Shown one piece after another: positions 34,894 to 41,703 of a DNA stretch of 41,703 bases (positions are counted from its first letter, which is position 1; the number at the start of each line of letters is the position of its first letter). Under the pieces are notes generated by a model, which saw only the letters and a list, made by a program, of their open reading frames with translations, did not search any database and was not told the DNA's origin. The stretch comes from Methanolobus sp. Its GTDB lineage: Archaea; Halobacteriota; Methanosarcinia; Methanosarcinales; Methanosarcinaceae. Both the position numbers and the translations under genes were made by a program. Location of the stretch: positions 1 through 41,703 of the forward strand of contig JARVGJ010000019.1 in assembly GCA_029762595.1 (NCBI GenBank), in the 5' to 3' direction.

Positions 34894-35152
34894 CTTTTCA
34901 TAAAGAATGCGATGCTTTACAATTGATATTATATATTTAAATATTATAATCACCCTGGACATAAACCAAAAACCAGAATTGAACACAAAGTGATACGTTT
35001 GCCCGTACAATCAATGAACAATCATTTCTATTGATGCTGATTCTTGAAAAGACATATCCAAATTAAATTTATTATCCATTTAGTAATCAGAAATCGTTTG
35101 ATTATATGCGATTTGATTACATACTTGTTATTTTGACTACAAATAATAGTGT

Positions 35153-35185
35153 TTGACTTTAAAGTAAGGGAGTTTATGATCAAGG
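35153..35185. repeat. 33-bp repeat, copy 2
   Basis: It matches 34130-34161 with about four fifths identity (TTGACTTTAAAGTAAGG, then GTTTATGATCAAG). It sits just left of the truncated MITE copy D. Confidence 0.5.
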
Positions 35186-35190
35186 CCTTT

Positions 35191-35311
35191 TAGAAGTATC
35201 TGCATGCATCAGCGTTACCTGCTAAAGGGATGTTTAGCAGGCACTCAACTCTGTAAGAGATGAGTGTATCTACGGTTCAGAAATTATTGATAATAGGTTT
35301 TCTAAAGAACC
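35191..35311. mobile_element. MITE copy D, left end missing
   Basis: The sequence matches copy C from ATCAGCGT through CCTGCTAAA...GTTTAGCAGG, CACTCAAC...GATGAGTG and AATTATTGATAATAGG to a worn right end TTTTCTAAAGAACC. The left terminal repeat has been lost. Confidence 0.75.
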
Positions 35312-35469
35312 GTATGTTCTTGTCTGTATATTGTCTGTATATTTGCAAAGCTTATCTTTACTTATATGATCAGATTAATCTGTATGCCAGAAACACTTTA
35401 TAACGAAGGGTTTTATCATTAAGGAAAGACAATGTTTCAAAATAAGAACTTTTATATATAAACCCAAAA

Positions 35470-36537
35470 GTGAAGAGAATGCATCAAAATAATAAGATTT
35501 CAACTCCATTGAAGCTCTTTCTTTTAAGTATCGGATTTGTAGTCATCACAATAGGGATGCAAGAGATATCATCAATACTTATCACCTTCTTTTTTTCTTT
35601 CTTTGCAGCACTCATATTTGCTCCTCTTGTAAGCTGGCTCCAAAAAAAAGGAGTTCCTGCTATAATGGGTGTAGGCGTGGTTATCTTTGTCTTTATTCTG
35701 CTTATCATAATCCTTGGATTTATAACCACATTTACTGCCATGCAATTAAATGATCAGATACCAGCATACGAGAAGGAGTTAACATCTTATATGGAAAGTC
35801 TTGCACAGTATGTTCCTGCCGCTGAAGAGATATCCCTTAATGTAGTCCTTCGTGAAGCTGGTTCATCTCTTGTGAGCTTTTCTGTGAGAATCCTTAATGG
35901 AATAGTAAATTCTGCTACAACAGTAATGCTTATTGTTATCATAACAGCATTCCTACTGCTGGATTCAACCAGAATACCAGCAAAAGTGCAGAAAGAGCTT
36001 GAAGAGGAGTTCGTATTGATGGCAAAGCTGCGTGATCTAAGCAAAGTTGTTATGGATTATTTCATGGTAAGGACAAAAGCCAGCTTGATCACAGGCGCAG
36101 GGGTTGCTGCGTTTCTGCTAATCGGACGCATCGAATTCGCCATATTCTGGGGTATCGTTGTTTTCATATTCAGTTATATCCCCTATATTGGCCTGTTTTT
36201 AGCATCAATACCACCTATATTTCTTGCACTGTTACAGTATGGACCTGTTGGAGCTCTGGCCGTCATCGCCGCCATTATTGTCGTAAACATATTGGCAGAC
36301 AATATATTATTCCCCTCCTTGGCAGGAAGAGAACTGAAACTAGCTCCTTCTGTTGTTTTGCTATCTATTGTCTATTGGGTCTATGTATTAGGTCCAGTTG
36401 GCTTTTTGATATCCATTCCCCTGACAATGTCTATAAAAATTGTATTAGAAAGCTTCAAGGAAACAGAAGCTCTTGCAAAGATGATGGATTCAAACAATAA
36501 TGCTGACAAGAAGGCATCAAATGAACAGGATAATTAG
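35470..36537 (+). CDS. AI-2E-family (UPF0118) transporter
   Basis: The 355-aa membrane protein has about eight helices and the family blocks: FFSFFAALIFAPLVSWLQKK, an outer helical region (residues about 90-140), FSYIPYIGLFLASIPPIFLA and VVNILADNILFPSLAGRELK with LAPSVVLLSIVYW. Members export autoinducer-2, Na+ or other solutes; the archaeal substrate is unknown. GTG 35470 or ATG 35479 may be the start. The gene ends 110 bases before a long hairpin at 36650. Confidence 0.9.
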   Translation: MKRMHQNNKISTPLKLFLLSIGFVVITIGMQEISSILITFFFSFFAALIFAPLVSWLQKKGVPAIMGVGVVIFVFILLIIILGFITTFTAMQLNDQIPAYEKELTSYMESLAQYVPAAEEISLNVVLREAGSSLVSFSVRILNGIVNSATTVMLIVIITAFLLLDSTRIPAKVQKELEEEFVLMAKLRDLSKVVMDYFMVRTKASLITGAGVAAFLLIGRIEFAIFWGIVVFIFSYIPYIGLFLASIPPIFLALLQYGPVGALAVIAAIIVVNILADNILFPSLAGRELKLAPSVVLLSIVYWVYVLGPVGFLISIPLTMSIKIVLESFKETEALAKMMDSNNNADKKASNEQDN

Positions 36538-36649
36538 AAAGTAAAGATCACATAAAGCTATCGCCGGAAATAAGACCTCAAACTCCATGCCCTATCGGAT
36601 GAAGTATATAGTATAACATATCGGTTATATCAAGCATGAAGAAAAATAT

Positions 36650-36705
36650 ATGTGTTGTTAGTTTGCTTTGCATCTGAATCGAATGCAAGCAAACTAACAA
36701 CATAT
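36650..36705. repeat. Long hairpin between convergent genes
   Basis: The left arm TGTTGTTAGTTTGC then TTTGCAT (36653-36673) pairs with ATGCAA then GCAAACTAACAACA (36683-36702), with one bulged T and a 9-base loop. Three further pairs extend the base to 36650/36705. The stem of about 23 bp is much longer than an ordinary terminator. It lies between the AI-2E-family gene and the PRC-barrel gene, which converge. Confidence 0.75.
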
Positions 36706-36745
36706 CCACATGTTAAAAATCAATCCGCGAAAATCTATTTTTTAA

Positions 36746-37081
36746 TTACCAGTAAAGCGTACATTCAAAGTGCTCATATACACTTTTTGCAAATTCACGG
36801 TTTTTCATATCTGGCCAATCATCTTCCGGAAAACCTGGTGCATCTTTTAATTTTGAGATCTCTATATCAGGAATGAAGTAATGACCATCCCCTTTATTGA
36901 ATATCTCCCAGGGCACCCCAACGTATCCATCCCTATCCTTTAAAGAAATTATTACATAAGGAATACCATTCCTATGTATGTCGATCATAAAGTCAATGAA
37001 GGTACCTATTTCATTACCGCTTTCATCCTTTATCGGATCTCTCTTTATAGTTTCCACTGATAACATTTCAGTATTCGACAT
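36746..37081 (-). CDS. PRC-barrel domain protein
   Basis: The 111-aa protein has a PRC barrel: ETIKRDPIKDESGNEIGTFI, IPYVIISLKDRDGYVGVPWE and the final KLKDAPGFPEDDWPDM. PRC barrels occur in RimM and in small stand-alone archaeal proteins of unknown role. ATG 37081 follows GGGGGT at 8 nt, and a box A (GGTATAAATA on the minus strand, about 37117-37126) stands 36-46 bases upstream. Confidence 0.9.
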   Translation of the reverse strand: MSNTEMLSVETIKRDPIKDESGNEIGTFIDFMIDIHRNGIPYVIISLKDRDGYVGVPWEIFNKGDGHYFIPDIEISKLKDAPGFPEDDWPDMKNREFAKSVYEHFECTLYW

Positions 37082-37506
37082 TTATTTACCCCCATACTAA
37101 ATAAAAATATGAGAATGACGTTATTTATACCTTATGATTCTGCATGGGATGGATACAATAATAATGATTTATCAAAAAAATACTATCATTGTTTATATTT
37201 CATACATTGCCTGTCTTCAATGATAAAACTCATTGTGCAGATATGCCAATTTTATTCCTCTTTTCAAAAAGAGCATTTTTACATAGTCGAATATGTATCT
37301 GAATAAAAATTATAATTAATGATTTGTGAACCGCAGATACACTCACCTCTTACAGAGTTGAGTGCCTGCTAAACCTCCGTTTAGCAGGTAACGCTGATAA
37401 ACGCTGATATAAGTGAATGTATGAAGCTCATCATCAATGAATTGAAGAGTCAGATAATTTCCATAAGTTATATGTAATAATAATATTAATACATGCTTTG
37501 AGTACT
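37082..37506. other. Intergenic region with MITE copy E
   Basis: It holds the PRC-barrel promoter on the left, MITE copy E in the middle and, on the right, AT-rich boxes (TTATATG near 37470) for the ferritin-like gene. No gene is seen. Confidence 0.45.
37321..37412. mobile_element. MITE copy E, both ends missing
   Basis: Only the core remains: GAACCGCAGATA, CACTCACC...GTTGAGTG, CCTGCTAAAC...GTTTAGCAGG and ACGCTGAT. It reads in the same direction as copy B. The terminal repeats are gone. Confidence 0.7.
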
Positions 37507-37794
37507 ATGATACATGAAGAAAGAAGTAAACTATCAGAGAAGACTTTAGACCTCAAAAGAGCAATCGATTCTCTAAAAGAAGAGCTTGAAGCTGTTGACT
37601 GGTACAACCAGAGGGCAGATGCTTGCACTGATGAGAACTTAAAGAAGATATTGATACACAACGCAAATGAAGAAAAAGAGCATGCAGCCATGATCATTGA
37701 ATGGATCAGGCAGAATGACGAGGATTTTGCCAAAGAGTTAAAAGAATACCTTTTCAGCGATGAAAAAGATATTGCAAGCCTTGAACAGGGCTAA
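37507..37794 (+). CDS. Encapsulated-ferritin-like protein (EncFtn)
   Basis: The 95-aa protein (98 if TTG 37498 is used) matches the encapsulin-associated ferritin family: SLKEELEAVDWYNQRADACT followed by NANEEKEHAAMIIEWIRQND and KELKEYLF. Numbering from TTG, Glu28, Glu29, Glu31, Trp35, Tyr36, Glu59 and His62 fall where the Rhodospirillum rubrum EncFtn has its ferroxidase and gateway residues. EncFtn forms an open decamer that oxidises iron and normally needs an encapsulin shell to store it. No encapsulin gene lies in the window, and the C-terminus (DIASLEQG) is short, without an obvious loading peptide. The nearby box at 37470 suggests a leaderless mRNA. Confidence 0.88.
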   Translation: MIHEERSKLSEKTLDLKRAIDSLKEELEAVDWYNQRADACTDENLKKILIHNANEEKEHAAMIIEWIRQNDEDFAKELKEYLFSDEKDIASLEQG

Positions 37795-38084
37795 CTCTTT
37801 TTTCATCATAAAAAATAAGTACTATTTTTTATTTTTCATGAGCTGATGTGCACATAACATATCAGATCAACATGGACCTGGTAATTGACCGGGATCTGAG
37901 GACCATAGACAATAACCTGACCAGCGTGGGATCTGGATGATTCAGCATTCAACATAGACAAGTCAATGCGTCAATTATTATATAATTTAACGTTATACTC
38001 ATATAAAAGCTATTAATTATAACATGATTCCATATTATACTCAAAAGTAGTACATCGGTCGCACAAAAAAGGGAGTACATAAAG
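37795..38084. other. Spacer before the sensor kinase
   Basis: No gene is accepted. A 22-codon frame at 37872-37940 (MDLVIDRDLRTIDNNLTSVG) may be a relic of something larger. T-rich sequence at 37827-37838 follows the ferritin-like gene. Confidence 0.3.
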
Positions 38085-41000
38085 ATGGGGAATAACAAGT
38101 ACCTTAGTGCTTTTGAAAATGCTCTTATGGATATGGCAATCCATAGATTAATCGTGGATGAAAAGGGAAGAGCAGTAGACTCTGTATTCCTTGAGGTAAA
38201 CGAAGCCTTTGCAAAACATATGGGATCAAGAATTGCTGATATTGCAGGAAGTAAGATCACTGAAGTAATCCCGGACATTAATGATACACCTTTAATAGAA
38301 ACTTTAGGAAAAGTTGCGCTTACTGGTGAACCTGCAAGGTTTGAACAATACCTAACATCCTTAATGAAACATTTCCTCATCGATGCATACAGGATAGATG
38401 AGGATACTGTTGTCACCGTTTTACAGGACATCACAGAGCACAAAAAAACAGAGGACATGCTGAGAATAAGTGGTGAAAGACTTTCAAAGATCAATGATTG
38501 CCTGATCACTCTCAGTACTGATTATGAGACTAATATGGATGTTCTGACAGCTCTTGGTGGTCAACTTCTGGGTGGTACTTGTGCAATATACAACCGACTT
38601 AATGGGGACATGCTATGTTCAGTTGGCCAGTGGCATACACCTTCAGGCTACGTATCAGAGGATAGACCCCAGGGACACATTTGCCATGACGTAATAAAAC
38701 TCGGGACATCGGAACCTTTTATGCTTCGTCACCTGGATGAAACGACTTATGCTGAAACAGATCCAAATCTGAGAGCATATGGCCTGAAGACCTATATCGG
38801 GCATCCGGTTATTTGTTGCAATGAAACCGTAGGTTCGCTATGTGTCGTCTATCAGGACGATGTAGATCCCAGTGAGGCCGACAAACAAATCCTGGGGATC
38901 ATAGCCTCGGCAATTGGCAGAGAGGAAGAGCGTAAGAGCGTGGAAAGAGAATTGAAAGAGTCTTTCCAAAAGTATGAGGAATTGAGCTTTATATTCAACC
39001 GCTCGCCTGCTTGTGCCTTTGTATGGGAAATGAAAGATAAATGGCCTGTCAGCTATGTGTCAGAAAATGTATTTGATCTTTTTGGTTATGAATCGAATGA
39101 TTTCACATCAGGAAGTTTCCTGTTTGCCGATATCATTCATCCGGATGATCTGTCCAGGGTGATCCAAGAGGTCCAGGATAATCTGGCTGCGGGTATAGCG
39201 GAATACAGACAGGAATATCGGCTGATCGATAAAAAAGGCGGCATACATTGGGTCGATGATAGAACATGGATCCGAAGAGACGAAAATGGTGAGCCCTTCC
39301 TCCTTCAGGGTATTTTGTGGGACATAACAGATCGCAAGAAGACTGAGAAAGAACTTAGCGAAACATCCAATATCCTGGAAGCAATGCTGGATCAATTACA
39401 GGATGCAGTAGCATTCCAGAATCCAGATCTTACAATAATGCGTTACAATAAAGCTGGCTACGAATTACTGAACATCTCACCAGAAGATGTAGCAGGTAAG
39501 AAATGTTATGAGTTAATTGGACGTGAAGAAGAATGCAAAGATTGTCAAACAAAAAAAGCCCTGAAGAGCAAAAGAATCGAAACTGCAGATCGATATGTAC
39601 CTGAACTTGGTAAGTACATAAGGGCGACAAGCAATCCAATACTTGATGACGATGGAGAGATCCGATTCATAGTAGAACAGCTACAGGACATCACTGAACG
39701 TAAGCGAGCAGAAGAAGCACTGAAACATTCATATAATCTATTAAGTTATATTATCGAACACACAAGAAGTGCTGTTGCTGTTCATGACCGGAACCTGAAT
39801 TATATATACGTCAGCCAGCGTTACCTGGATGAATATAAGGTCAAAAAAGACGATGTTATTGGAAAGCATCATTATGAAGTTTTCCCGGATCTGCCTCAGA
39901 AATGGAGGGATGTCCATCAGAAGGCACTTGCTGGTGAGACTCTAAATGCGGAAAACGATACTTATTTACGAGACGATGGTACGCTAGAATGGACACGATG
40001 GGAATGCAGGCCTTGGTACGAAGCAGACGAGTCAATTGGTGGCATCATCGTTTATACAGAGGTTATTACTGATAGGAAAAGAACAGAAGATGAGCTATTA
40101 AAAGCCAAAGAAGCCGCAGAAGCTGCCAGCATAGCCAAGTCTGAATTCCTTGCCAACATGAGCCATGAGATCCGTACACCCATGAATGCGATAATAGGTT
40201 TTACAGATCTGCTTACAGAAACAGAATTGAACGATGTACAAAAACACTATGCTGAAATAGTGCAAAGAAGTGGCAACTCGCTTCTTGATCTCATAGAGGA
40301 TGTTTTAGATATCTCTAAGATAGATGCTGGTAAAATGGAGCTGGAGATACTGGACTTTGACCTTCGGAATCTTCTAAGAGGTTTCGTTGACACCATGAGT
40401 TTGCGCGCTCATAGCAAGGGAGTGCAACTGTCCTGCAACCTTGAAGAAGATGTTCCCTTATTGCTTCAAGGGGATCCGGGACGTTTGGCCCAGATCCTGA
40501 CAAACCTTGCAGGCAATGCTATCAAATTCACTACAGAAGGGGAAGTGTCAATTCACGTTTCAATTGAATCACAGCAGAATGAAACTGTAACACTACGCTT
40601 TGCAGTGAATGATACAGGCATTGGCATTCCTGATGAGAAGATTGACCTGATTTTTGAAAAGTTCACCCAGGCAGACGCCTCGAACAGCCGTAGATTCGGT
40701 GGCAGTGGTCTGGGCCTGGCAATATCCAGACAACTGGTCAAGATGATGGGCGGGAAGATCGGTGTGGTCAGTGAAGTTGGAAAGGGATCTGAATTTTGGT
40801 TCACCGTGAAGCTGGACAAACAGTCCCAAGCAGAATGGAAAGAAAATCCAGGACATGCAGATGCACTTCAAATGAATGATCGTATATTGAACTTCCTGCT
40901 GGTCGAGGATGACCTGTACAATCAGAAAGTAGCCCAGGAAATGCTGAAAAAACTTGGATTCAATGTCAATGCTGTTAACAATGGTATCGAAGCAATAAAA

Positions 41001-41129
41001 GCTCTTGAAACATTTCCCTATGACCTGGTGCTGATGGATATACAAATGCCTGAAATGGATGGTATTGAAGCTACAAGGCAGATAAGGGGTCCAGAGACTC
41101 CAGGGTACTCAACAGGAACATACCAATAA
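38085..41129 (+). CDS. Hybrid sensor histidine kinase (PAS-GAF-PAS3-HK-REC)
   Basis: The 1014-aa soluble kinase has four PAS-type domains and one GAF domain: PAS about 8-120, GAF about 140-285, PAS about 300-420, 428-545 and 553-670. Then come HisKA with [11 protein letters not shown] (His694 is the phosphorylation site), HATPase with [10 protein letters not shown] and [15 protein letters not shown], and a receiver domain with LLVEDD and [13 protein letters not shown] (Asp985). No membrane helix is seen, so it senses a cytoplasmic signal. PAS about 428-545 contains a Cys pair ([12 protein letters not shown]) that might bind metal or sense redox. A frameshift after the codon at 41091 cuts the receiver domain; the rest continues in another frame to 41290. 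Confidence 0.93.
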   Translation: MGNNKYLSAFENALMDMAIHRLIVDEKGRAVDSVFLEVNEAFAKHMGSRIADIAGSKITEVIPDINDTPLIETLGKVALTGEPARFEQYLTSLMKHFLIDAYRIDEDTVVTVLQDITEHKKTEDMLRISGERLSKINDCLITLSTDYETNMDVLTALGGQLLGGTCAIYNRLNGDMLCSVGQWHTPSGYVSEDRPQGHICHDVIKLGTSEPFMLRHLDETTYAETDPNLRAYGLKTYIGHPVICCNETVGSLCVVYQDDVDPSEADKQILGIIASAIGREEERKSVERELKESFQKYEELSFIFNRSPACAFVWEMKDKWPVSYVSENVFDLFGYESNDFTSGSFLFADIIHPDDLSRVIQEVQDNLAAGIAEYRQEYRLIDKKGGIHWVDDRTWIRRDENGEPFLLQGILWDITDRKKTEKELSETSNILEAMLDQLQDAVAFQNPDLTIMRYNKAGYELLNISPEDVAGKKCYELIGREEECKDCQTKKALKSKRIETADRYVPELGKYIRATSNPILDDDGEIRFIVEQLQDITERKRAEEALKHSYNLLSYIIEHTRSAVAVHDRNLNYIYVSQRYLDEYKVKKDDVIGKHHYEVFPDLPQKWRDVHQKALAGETLNAENDTYLRDDGTLEWTRWECRPWYEADESIGGIIVYTEVITDRKRTEDELLKAKEAAEAASIAKSEFLANMSHEIRTPMNAIIGFTDLLTETELNDVQKHYAEIVQRSGNSLLDLIEDVLDISKIDAGKMELEILDFDLRNLLRGFVDTMSLRAHSKGVQLSCNLEEDVPLLLQGDPGRLAQILTNLAGNAIKFTTEGEVSIHVSIESQQNETVTLRFAVNDTGIGIPDEKIDLIFEKFTQADASNSRRFGGSGLGLAISRQLVKMMGGKIGVVSEVGKGSEFWFTVKLDKQSQAEWKENPGHADALQMNDRILNFLLVEDDLYNQKVAQEMLKKLGFNVNAVNNGIEAIKALETFPYDLVLMDIQMPEMDGIEATRQIRGPETPGYSTGTYQ

Positions 41130-41290
41130 TTGCATTAACTGCACATGCAATACAAGGTGACAGGGAACTATTCATTGAAGCTGGAATGAATGACTGTATC
41201 CCAAAGCCAATCACATTAAAAACATTTGGAGAATTCGTGAACAAATGGAACGATATAATCGCTAAAAACAGAGAATCAACTTTGAATTGA
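41093..41290 (+). pseudogene. Frameshifted end of the receiver domain
   Basis: After CCA at 41091-41093 the proper frame resumes at 41096: [20 protein letters not shown], then AGMNDCIPKPITLKTFGEFV and a stop at 41288. It restores the conserved Thr (LTAHA) and Lys (PKPI) of receiver domains. An extra GA (41094-41095, next to GAC) explains the shift. Sequencing error or recent mutation are both possible. Confidence 0.85.
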
Positions 41291-41703
41291 AGGGATCACT
41301 TAACATTGAATAGAAATAACCAGAAAGAAACTTGCATCTTTGCAAGCAATGATCTGTTGGTTACAGGAAAAATACATCAATCAAAGGATAATATACTATC
41401 CTTCTAACATTCTTTTAAAAAAGTATTGTTTTTAATATATATTTCTTTTAAAACCAAACTGCAGACAGAATCATATTCTAAAAGCTCATTCCTTCAGATA
41501 ATTATATATACTTAAGAAAAGAAATACATTTTAATTATATTGATATTTATCGTTGTATTTCCTGTAGTGGTTTTATTTCCATGAAAGAAAGAACAATGAT
41601 CATATAGACATTTATAGGAGAGTTTATAGAGAATTTCGACAAACCCAGTCAACATTACACTAAAATATAAATAATAGGCAAATAAATTAAGTATCATGGA
41701 TGA
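41291..41703 (+). promoter_or_regulatory. AT-rich end region with a possible leaderless gene start
   Basis: No complete gene is seen in these 413 bases. Near the end, AAATATAAATA (about 41663-41673) stands about 28 bases before an ATG at 41696, the spacing of an archaeal leaderless start, so a plus-strand gene may begin there and leave the window. Confidence 0.3.

Larger units (their letters stand above)
34851..35469. other. Intergenic region with operator, repeat and MITE copy D
   Basis: The left end carries the XRE operon promoter, and the right end carries promoter-like boxes for the AI-2E-family gene (TTTATAAC near 35394 and TTTATATATAA near 35452). Between them lie the second 33-bp repeat and MITE copy D. 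No gene is seen. Confidence 0.5.

Noticed and set aside
22385-37412. CRISPR-like repeats
   Set aside because: The repeated units are 90-181 bp, scattered, in both orientations and have transposon-type ends, so they are not a CRISPR array. No array was found elsewhere.
37872-37940. 22-codon plus-strand frame before the sensor kinase
   Set aside because: It is too short, with no SD and no recognised motif.
41512-41697. 61-codon minus-strand frame
   Set aside because: AT-rich, Asn/Tyr/Phe-heavy composition and no SD; probably chance.

Overview
The window looks like chromosome of a methanogenic archaeon of the Methanosarcinaceae, probably close to Methanolobus or Methanococcoides (inference from gene content, not from a search). 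Supporting signs are a proteasome-activating nucleotidase (PAN), an FmdE-family protein, an archaeal type IV pilin, DUF131 membrane proteins, an MJ1255-type glycosyltransferase family, archaeal TATA-like box A elements 25-30 nt before several starts, tRNAs without encoded CCA, and bacterial-type imports common in that family (UvrB, class I photolyase, PAS/GAF histidine kinase). Many starts are GTG or TTG behind strong Shine-Dalgarno (SD) sequences, and two may be ATT.

Layout. 1-5.9 kb: an accessory region with a secreted C39-like cysteine peptidase, a relic of a metal ABC permease, a NERD-UvrD helicase, two small unknown genes and tRNA-Leu. 5.9-9.3 kb: MATE exporter and a SOUL-photolyase operon. 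9.5-13.9 kb: HAD phosphatase, PHP hydrolase and two paralogous glycosyltransferases. 13.9-14.1 kb: a candidate small RNA and tRNA-Gly. 14.2-19 kb: orphan drug-type ABC ATPase, then uvrB, two DUF131 genes and a Q/P-rich winged-helix protein on the minus strand. 19.5-23.6 kb: PAN, tRNA-Glu, a membrane-anchored protein, an FmdE-like protein and a 65-aa protein. 24-28 kb: a metal-chelate ABC transporter with a methyltransferase. 28-30.3 kb: an ACT / UPF0210 / shikimate-kinase-like operon. 30.8-31.6 kb: a pilin operon. 31.7-37.4 kb: a repeat-rich accessory stretch with a decayed transposase, small membrane proteins, an XRE regulator pair, an AI-2E-family protein and a PRC-barrel protein. 37.5-41.3 kb: an encapsulated-ferritin-like protein with no encapsulin beside it, and a large hybrid sensor kinase whose receiver domain is frameshifted.

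The least expected features are: five copies of a 160-180 bp MITE-like element, one with its core inverted relative to its ends, near a transposase relic with the same terminal repeat; a two-hairpin, U-tailed candidate small RNA at 13.93-14.02 kb; a three-way-junction fold at the left edge; a 23-bp hairpin at 36.65 kb; two genes whose best start codon appears to be ATT; the stand-alone EncFtn; and a shikimate-kinase-like protein lacking key shikimate-binding residues. No CRISPR array, rRNA or complete insertion sequence was seen.
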